This document shows positions 59,702 to 64,000 of a stretch of 64,000 nucleotides of DNA, piece after piece. Positions within the stretch are counted from its first letter, which is position 1. Every line of letters begins with the position of its first letter. A model generated the notes under the pieces. It searched no databases, had not been told where the DNA came from, and saw nothing but the letters and a program-made list of their open reading frames with translations. The DNA is from Streptomyces coffeae (GTDB taxonomy: Bacteria; Actinomycetota; Actinomycetes; Streptomycetales; Streptomycetaceae), in NCBI RefSeq assembly GCF_016741875.1, contig NZ_JAERRF010000028.1:55132-119131 (forward strand), read 5' to 3'. The position numbers and the translations under genes were made by a program.

Positions 59702-59705
59702 CCGC

Positions 59706-59788
59706 CCCGTACGACCCGGTACGGCGTGGACACCGTGCCCCAGACCCGCGCGCAGACCTCTCGCACCCGCGAGGGGTCTTTTCGTTTT
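59706..59788 (+). promoter_or_regulatory. cimA attenuator: upstream hairpin and intrinsic terminator
   Basis: CCGTAC with GTACGG (about 59706-59725) forms a first hairpin directly after the leader stop. AGACCTCTCGC (59754-59764) pairs with GCGAGGGGTCT (59769-59779), 11 bp with one G-U, loop ACCC, then TTTTCGTTTT (59779-59788). The stop-hairpin-terminator order equals that before ilvB. The antiterminator pairing was not resolved by eye. After it come 100 bases with the cimA ribosome site (ACAGGAG before 59889). Confidence 0.7.
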
Positions 59789-59888
59789 CCGGACCATCCC
59801 ACCGGATGCGGAGCGTGAGGGATCATAGGAGGGCGCGGAACCGGTTATTCCGGTAGACCGAGATCCATCCGACAGGAGCCCGACCACC

Positions 59889-61487
59889 ATGAAGGATCTG
59901 CCCGACGACGGTTTCCATGTCTTCGACACCACGCTGCGCGACGGCGCGCAGCGCGAGGGCATCAATCTGACGGTCGCGGACAAGCTGACCATCGCCCGTC
60001 ACCTCGACGACTTCGGCGTGGGCTTCATCGAGGGCGGCTGGCCCGGCGCCAATCCGCGCGACACGGAGTTCTTCGCGCGGGCGCGCGAAGAGATCGACTT
60101 CAAGCACGCACTGCTCGTCGCCTTCGGCGCGACCCGCAAGGCGGGGGTGAGCGCCGAGGCCGATCCGCAGGTGAAGGCGCTCCTCGACTCCGGCGCGCCG
60201 GTGATCACCCTGGTCGCCAAGTCCCATGACCGCCATGTGGAGCTGGCCCTGCGCACCTCGCTCGAGGAGAACCTCGCGATGATCCGCGACACCGTCGCGT
60301 ATCTGCGCTCCCAGGGCCGCCGGGTCTTCCTCGACTGCGAGCACTTCTTCGACGGCTACCGCGCCAACGCCGCCTACGCCAAGCAGGTCGTGGCCACCGC
60401 ATACCAGGCGGGTGCCGAGGTGGTGGTGCTGTGCGACACCAACGGCGGGATGCTCCCCGGCCAGATCGACGCGGTGGTCCGCACCGTCCTCGCCGACACC
60501 GGGGCGCGCCTGGGCATCCACGCCCAGGACGACACCGGCTGCGCCGTGGCCAACACCCTGGCCGCGGTGGACGCGGGTGCCACCCATGTCCAGTGCACCG
60601 CCAACGGCTACGGCGAGCGGGTCGGCAACGCCAACCTCTTCCCGGTCGTCGCGGCGCTGGAGCTGAAGTACGGCCGCCCGGTGCTGCCCCGGGGCGCGCT
60701 GGCGGAGATGACCCGGATCTCGCACGCCATCGCCGAGGTCGTCAATCTGACGCCCTCCACCCACCAGCCCTATGTGGGTGTTTCCGCCTTCGCCCACAAG
60801 GCCGGGCTGCACGCCTCGGCCATCAAGGTCGACCCGGACCTGTACCAGCACATCGACCCCGAGCAGGTCGGCAACACCATGCGGATGCTGGTCTCGGACA
60901 TGGCGGGCCGCGCCTCGATCGAGCTCAAGGGCAAGGAGCTGGGCATCGACCTCGGCGATGACCGGGCACTGGTCGGCCGGGTCGTGGAGCGCGTCAAGGA
61001 GCGGGAGCTCGCGGGCTACACCTACGAGGCCGCCGACGCCTCCTTCGAACTCCTGCTGCGCGCGGAGGCCGAGGGCCGGGCCCGCCGCTTCTTCCGGGTC
61101 GAGTCCTGGCGGGCGATCGTCGAGGACCGCCCGGACGGCACCCATGCCAACGAGGCCACCGTGAAGCTGTGGGCCAAGGGCGAGCGGATCGTCGCCACGG
61201 CGGAGGGGAACGGTCCGGTCCACGCCCTCGACCGGGCGCTGCGGGTGGGGCTGGAGCGGATCTATCCGGAGCTGGCCGCGCTGGAGCTGGTGGACTACAA
61301 AGTCCGCATCCTGGAAGGCAAGCACGGTACGCAGTCCACGACCCGGGTGCTGGTCTCCACCACCGACGGCAAGGGGGAGTGGTCGACGGTCGGCGTCGGG
61401 GAGAACGTGATCGCCGCGTCCTGGCAGGCGCTGGACGACGCCTACGCCTACGGACTGCTGCGGGCCGGACTGGAACCGCAGGAGTGA
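59889..61487 (+). CDS. cimA: Citramalate synthase
   Basis: A 532-residue DRE-TIM enzyme that condenses pyruvate and acetyl-CoA to citramalate, giving a threonine-independent route to 2-ketobutyrate and isoleucine. The motif FDTTLRDGAQREGINLTVAD carries the catalytic Arg/Asp. ANGYGERVGNANLFPV and AFAHKAGLHASAI hold metal-binding and lid residues. The C-terminal LeuA-type allosteric domain (about 410-530) binds the end product. It could also be annotated as a 2-isopropylmalate synthase paralogue, but TTLRDGAQREGI and the length fit CimA. Confidence 0.9.
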   Translation: MKDLPDDGFHVFDTTLRDGAQREGINLTVADKLTIARHLDDFGVGFIEGGWPGANPRDTEFFARAREEIDFKHALLVAFGATRKAGVSAEADPQVKALLDSGAPVITLVAKSHDRHVELALRTSLEENLAMIRDTVAYLRSQGRRVFLDCEHFFDGYRANAAYAKQVVATAYQAGAEVVVLCDTNGGMLPGQIDAVVRTVLADTGARLGIHAQDDTGCAVANTLAAVDAGATHVQCTANGYGERVGNANLFPVVAALELKYGRPVLPRGALAEMTRISHAIAEVVNLTPSTHQPYVGVSAFAHKAGLHASAIKVDPDLYQHIDPEQVGNTMRMLVSDMAGRASIELKGKELGIDLGDDRALVGRVVERVKERELAGYTYEAADASFELLLRAEAEGRARRFFRVESWRAIVEDRPDGTHANEATVKLWAKGERIVATAEGNGPVHALDRALRVGLERIYPELAALELVDYKVRILEGKHGTQSTTRVLVSTTDGKGEWSTVGVGENVIAASWQALDDAYAYGLLRAGLEPQE

Positions 61488-61491
61488 ACGG

Positions 61492-61540
61492 CCGCGGCCC
61501 CGGCACCGCTCTGGTGGGCGTGGCCCTGCCGGGGCCGCGG
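61492..61540 (+). terminator. Terminator of cimA
   Basis: CCGCGGCCCCGGCA and TGCCGGGGCCGCGG form a perfect 14-bp stem with a 21-base loop, five bases after the stop. Confidence 0.7.
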
Positions 61541-61859
61541 GATCGGCGTCCGCGGATGCGCGGCTTCGCACCGGAGGCGTGGTTGAGTGTTTAACCACCT
61601 TGGGCCAGGATGCGGAGCAGGTGCGGTGACCTCGGCGGGACCGCCCCGGCGGCTGCGGACCATCCGGGTGGTCAAGCCCGGACGGTGACCGTGCGGCGGT
61701 CGGAAGTTTGTGGAGGACCCACAGCGGCGAATGGGGTGCGACGTACCAGGTGGCGTGAAATCCGCTGTCCAGTTCTGTCCCGCCTGCCCACCAAAACGCG
61801 CCCGACGTTGTATGGAATTGACATGAGCTTCCAGGGGTCCGGGAACGTACCGTCGATGC
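61541..61859 (+). promoter_or_regulatory. Gene-free interval with the accB promoter region
   Basis: No gene is seen in these 319 bases. TACCGT (61848-61853) ends six bases before the accB ATG, the same leaderless spacing as several other genes here, and no ribosome site precedes the ATG. TTGACA at 61818-61823 is a perfect -35 but is 24 bases from that element, too far for the main sigma factor, so the promoter is not settled. Confidence 0.4.
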
Positions 61860-63443
61860 ATGACCAATCTCGAAGGTGCGCCCGCTGAGGCGAGTGACGT
61901 TCGCGGGCGCGTCGCCGAGCTGCACGCGATCCGCGAGCAGGCTCGGCGCGGCCCGAGCGAGCGGGCGACCGAGGCCCAGAAGGCCAAGGGCAAGCTGACA
62001 GCTCGCGAGCGGATCGAACTGCTGCTGGACGAGGGGTCCTTCAACGAGGTGGAGCCGCTGCGGCGGCACCGTGCGACCGGCTTCGGGCTGGAAGCGAAGC
62101 GCCCCTACACCGACGGGGTCGTCACTGGCTGGGGGACCGTCCACGGCCGGACGGTGTTCGTCTACGCACACGACTTCCGGATCTTCGGCGGGGCGCTGGG
62201 GGAGGCCCACGCAACCAAGATCCACAAGATCATGGACATGGCCATCTCGGCCGGGGCCCCGCTGGTGTCCCTCAACGACGGCGCCGGAGCCCGGATCCAG
62301 GAGGGCGTCTCCGCCCTCGCCGGTTACGGCGGCATCTTCCAGCGCAACACCAAGGCGTCCGGTGTCATCCCGCAGATCAGCGTGATGCTCGGCCCGTGCG
62401 CGGGCGGCGCCGCCTACTCCCCGGCCCTCACCGACTTCGTGTTCATGGTCCGTGAGACCTCGCAGATGTTCATCACCGGACCCGATGTGGTCCAGGCGGT
62501 GACCGGCGAGAAGGTCTCGCAGAACGGACTGGGCGGCGCGGATGTGCACGCCGAGACCTCCGGTGTGTGCCACTTCGCCTACGACGACGAGGAGACGTGC
62601 CTGGAGGAGGTGCGCTACCTGCTGTCGCTGCTGCCGCAGAACAACCGGGAGAACCCGCCGGTCGCCGAGTGCGACGACCCGGCCTCCCGGCGCGGTGAGG
62701 CGCTGCTCGACCTCGTCCCGGCCGACGGCAACCGCCCCTACGACATGCGCAAGGTCATCGAGGAGATCGTCGACGACGGCGAGTACCTCGAGGTCCACGA
62801 GCGCTGGGCGACCAACATCATCTGCGCCCTGACCCGTCTGGACGGCGCGGTGGTCGGCATTATCGCCAACCAGCCGCAGTCGCTGGCCGGGGTGCTGGAC
62901 ATCGAGGCGTCGGAGAAGTCCGCGCGCTTCATCCAGATGTGCGACGCCTTCAACATCCCGCTGATCACGCTGCTCGATGTGCCCGGTTTCCTGCCCGGTG
63001 TGGACCAGGAGCACGGCGGGATCATCCGGCACGGCGCCAAGATGCTCTACGCGTACTGCAATGCCACCGTTCCGCGTATCTCGGTCATCCTGCGCAAGGC
63101 GTACGGCGGTGCCTACATCGTCATGGACTCCCAGTCCATCGGTGCGGACCTGACCTACGCCTGGCCGACCAACGAGATCGCGGTGATGGGCGCGGAGGGC
63201 GCGGCCAACGTGATCTTCCGCCGTCAGATCGCCGACTCGGACGACCCGGAGGCCATGCGCGCGCGCATGGTCAAGGAGTACAAGTCCGAGCTGATGCACC
63301 CCTACTACGCGGCCGAGCGGGGCCTGGTCGACGACGTCATCGACCCGGTCGAGACCCGCGAGGTCCTGATCCGGTCCCTGGCGATGCTGCGCGACAAGCA
63401 CGCCGACCTGCCGTCCCGTAAGCACGGCAACCCGCCGCAGTGA
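61860..63443 (+). CDS. accB: Acyl-CoA carboxylase beta subunit (carboxyltransferase)
   Basis: A 527-residue carboxyltransferase that moves CO2 from biotin to acetyl- or propionyl-CoA, making malonyl- or methylmalonyl-CoA. Both crotonase-type halves are visible: ERIELLLDEGSFNEVEPL and VFVYAHDFRIFGGALGEAHA, with the first oxyanion Gly pair in VMLGPCAGGAAYSPALTDF; then ITLLDVPGFLPGVDQEHGGI and ILRKAYGGAYIVMDSQSIGA. The Asp in FVFMVRETSQMF-type context sets acyl specificity but I cannot read it by eye. With the adjacent epsilon subunit and a distant AccA it would form the Streptomyces AccA2-AccB-AccE complex (recalled). Confidence 0.94.
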   Translation: MTNLEGAPAEASDVRGRVAELHAIREQARRGPSERATEAQKAKGKLTARERIELLLDEGSFNEVEPLRRHRATGFGLEAKRPYTDGVVTGWGTVHGRTVFVYAHDFRIFGGALGEAHATKIHKIMDMAISAGAPLVSLNDGAGARIQEGVSALAGYGGIFQRNTKASGVIPQISVMLGPCAGGAAYSPALTDFVFMVRETSQMFITGPDVVQAVTGEKVSQNGLGGADVHAETSGVCHFAYDDEETCLEEVRYLLSLLPQNNRENPPVAECDDPASRRGEALLDLVPADGNRPYDMRKVIEEIVDDGEYLEVHERWATNIICALTRLDGAVVGIIANQPQSLAGVLDIEASEKSARFIQMCDAFNIPLITLLDVPGFLPGVDQEHGGIIRHGAKMLYAYCNATVPRISVILRKAYGGAYIVMDSQSIGADLTYAWPTNEIAVMGAEGAANVIFRRQIADSDDPEAMRARMVKEYKSELMHPYYAAERGLVDDVIDPVETREVLIRSLAMLRDKHADLPSRKHGNPPQ

Positions 63444-63484
63444 CCGCGGCATCGCGACAGAGGGAACAGAGGGAGAAGCCCACC

Positions 63485-63727
63485 ATGAGTACGTCTGAGG
63501 ACTCCGCCGATATCGCCGCGGCGGCGGCCACGCTCGTCCGCGTCGAGAAGGGCCACGCGGACGCCGAGGAACTGGCCGCGGTCACCGCGGTTCTCCTCGC
63601 CCGCGCCGCCGCCACCGCCGGCCACCACCGCACCGGCGCCTCGGCCCGCCCGCGCCGCAGCGCCGCGCGCTGGCGCCGCCTGGAGCGCCAGTCGGCCTTC
63701 CGCGCCCCGCACAGCTGGCAGGGCTGA
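63485..63727 (+). CDS. accE: Acyl-CoA carboxylase epsilon subunit
   Basis: An 80-residue small subunit. The conserved core VRVEKGHADAEELAAVTAVL and the Trp-containing tail SARWRRLERQSAFRAPHSWQ match AccE/PccE proteins, which raise the activity of the beta subunit. The ATG at 63485 has GGGAGAA nine bases upstream; the longer frame upstream begins next to the accB stop and is not needed. It is 41 bases after accB and cotranscribed. Confidence 0.88.
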   Translation: MSTSEDSADIAAAAATLVRVEKGHADAEELAAVTAVLLARAAATAGHHRTGASARPRRSAARWRRLERQSAFRAPHSWQG

Positions 63728-63801
63728 GCGTGTAAGGCCGCCGCGCCGCCGCCGGGCGACCGCACATCGTCCGAAGCGGCAGCTGCGGCCGAAGCGATGA
63801 G

Positions 63802-63837
63802 AAAACCCCCTGCTCTCCTCGGAGAGCAGGGGGTTTT
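63802..63837. terminator. Bidirectional terminator between accE and the convergent GTPase gene
   Basis: AAAACCCCCTGCTCTCC and its exact complement form a 17-bp stem with a two-base loop; the A tract and T tract make it work in both directions. It is one of the few terminators here with a T run. Confidence 0.85.
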
Positions 63838-63863
63838 CCGCTGTACGGGACCGCCGGGACCCG

Positions 63864-64000
63864 CTAGCGCAGCCGGGCCATCAGCGCGTGCTCGACCAGG
63901 GTGATCAGCGCGCTCTTGGCCTCGCTGCGGTGGCGGGCGTCGGTGATGATGATCGGCGCGTCGGGGCCGATCTGGAGCGCTTCGCGCACCTCCTCGGGGC
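63864..64000 (-). CDS. CvnD-like small GTP-binding protein, C-terminal end only
   Basis: The last 44 codons of a gene that starts beyond the window. The residues PEEVREALQIGPDAPIIITD, then ARHRSEAKSALITLVEHALM and the final ARLR, match the C-terminus of the conservon D-type GTPases of Streptomyces (recalled). These act with CvnA histidine-kinase-like, CvnB and CvnC proteins in membrane-bound, G-protein-like complexes. Stop TAG is at 63864-63866. Confidence 0.7.
   Translation of the reverse strand, partial: PEEVREALQIGPDAPIIITDARHRSEAKSALITLVEHALMARLR

Noticed and set aside
61818..61823. Perfect TTGACA upstream of accB
   Set aside because: The nearest -10-like element is 24 bases away, outside the normal 16-19 range, so I do not call a sigma-70 promoter with it.
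59823..63452. Open frame of 1209 codons on the minus strand opposite cimA and accB
   Set aside because: It spans two unrelated conserved genes and a terminator; translation has no recognisable fold.

Overview
The window looks like a stretch of a Streptomyces chromosome core. G+C is very high and codon third positions are almost always G or C. GTG starts, four-base start/stop overlaps and long perfect-stem terminators without a T tract are common. From memory, the gene order matches the S. coelicolor region from about SCO5480 to SCO5537 (opp tail, ligA, c-di-GMP gene, gatCAB, second c-di-GMP gene, ilvBNC, serA, proline catabolism, leuB-ilvE-cimA, accBE). That match is recollection and was not searched. 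No tRNA, rRNA, insertion sequence, prophage or CRISPR array was seen.

1-13715 holds the end of an oligopeptide ABC importer operon, a TRIC-type channel, an ArsR/AHSA1 pair, two small enzymes on the minus strand, a cysteine desulfurase and MnmA (likely partners in tRNA thiolation), a membrane-anchored beta-propeller protein, a Tat-exported amidase, an HdeD-like membrane protein, and LOG, SDR and MetE-like enzymes. 13731-22181 carries ligA, an intact GGDEF-EAL membrane protein (RmdB-like, with a rare TTA codon), and the gatC-gatA-79 aa-gatB operon. 22293-27503 is an eroded accessory island: an M81 peptidase, a broken ROK regulator that still sits behind a ROK-like operator, a frameshifted stub of a peptide-ABC ATPase, and an MMPL exporter. 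27760-35094 has a large LuxR-type (LAL) regulator, small conserved proteins, a lipoprotein sugar dehydrogenase, an aldo/keto reductase and a 2-hydroxyacid dehydrogenase.

35252-43964 starts with a second GGDEF-EAL protein whose EAL domain has lost key catalytic residues. It is followed by the branched-chain amino acid genes ilvB-ilvN-ilvC and by serA. 44182-49171 holds two TetR/DHA2 efflux pairs with clear operators and a TetR remnant between them. 49275-54882 holds a MerR-GyrI regulator, a zinc-ribbon gene broken by two frameshifts, and a PucR regulator divergent from proline dehydrogenase and P5C dehydrogenase. 55019-55201 is a strongly folded non-coding RNA candidate with its own promoter and terminator. 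57253-63727 holds leuB, ilvE, cimA (the citramalate route to isoleucine) and the acyl-CoA carboxylase genes accB-accE. The window ends inside a CvnD-like GTPase gene.

The main regulatory theme is branched-chain amino acid supply. ilvB and cimA each have a short leader peptide with rare Ile/Val/Leu codons followed by a T-tailed terminator hairpin, which is the layout of ribosome-mediated attenuation. ilvE has a third candidate leader without a terminator. These pathways supply acyl-CoA precursors, and AccB/AccE carboxylate such precursors. A second theme is c-di-GMP control of development: two GGDEF-EAL genes, one with a TTA (bldA-type) codon and one with a BldD-box-like site upstream.
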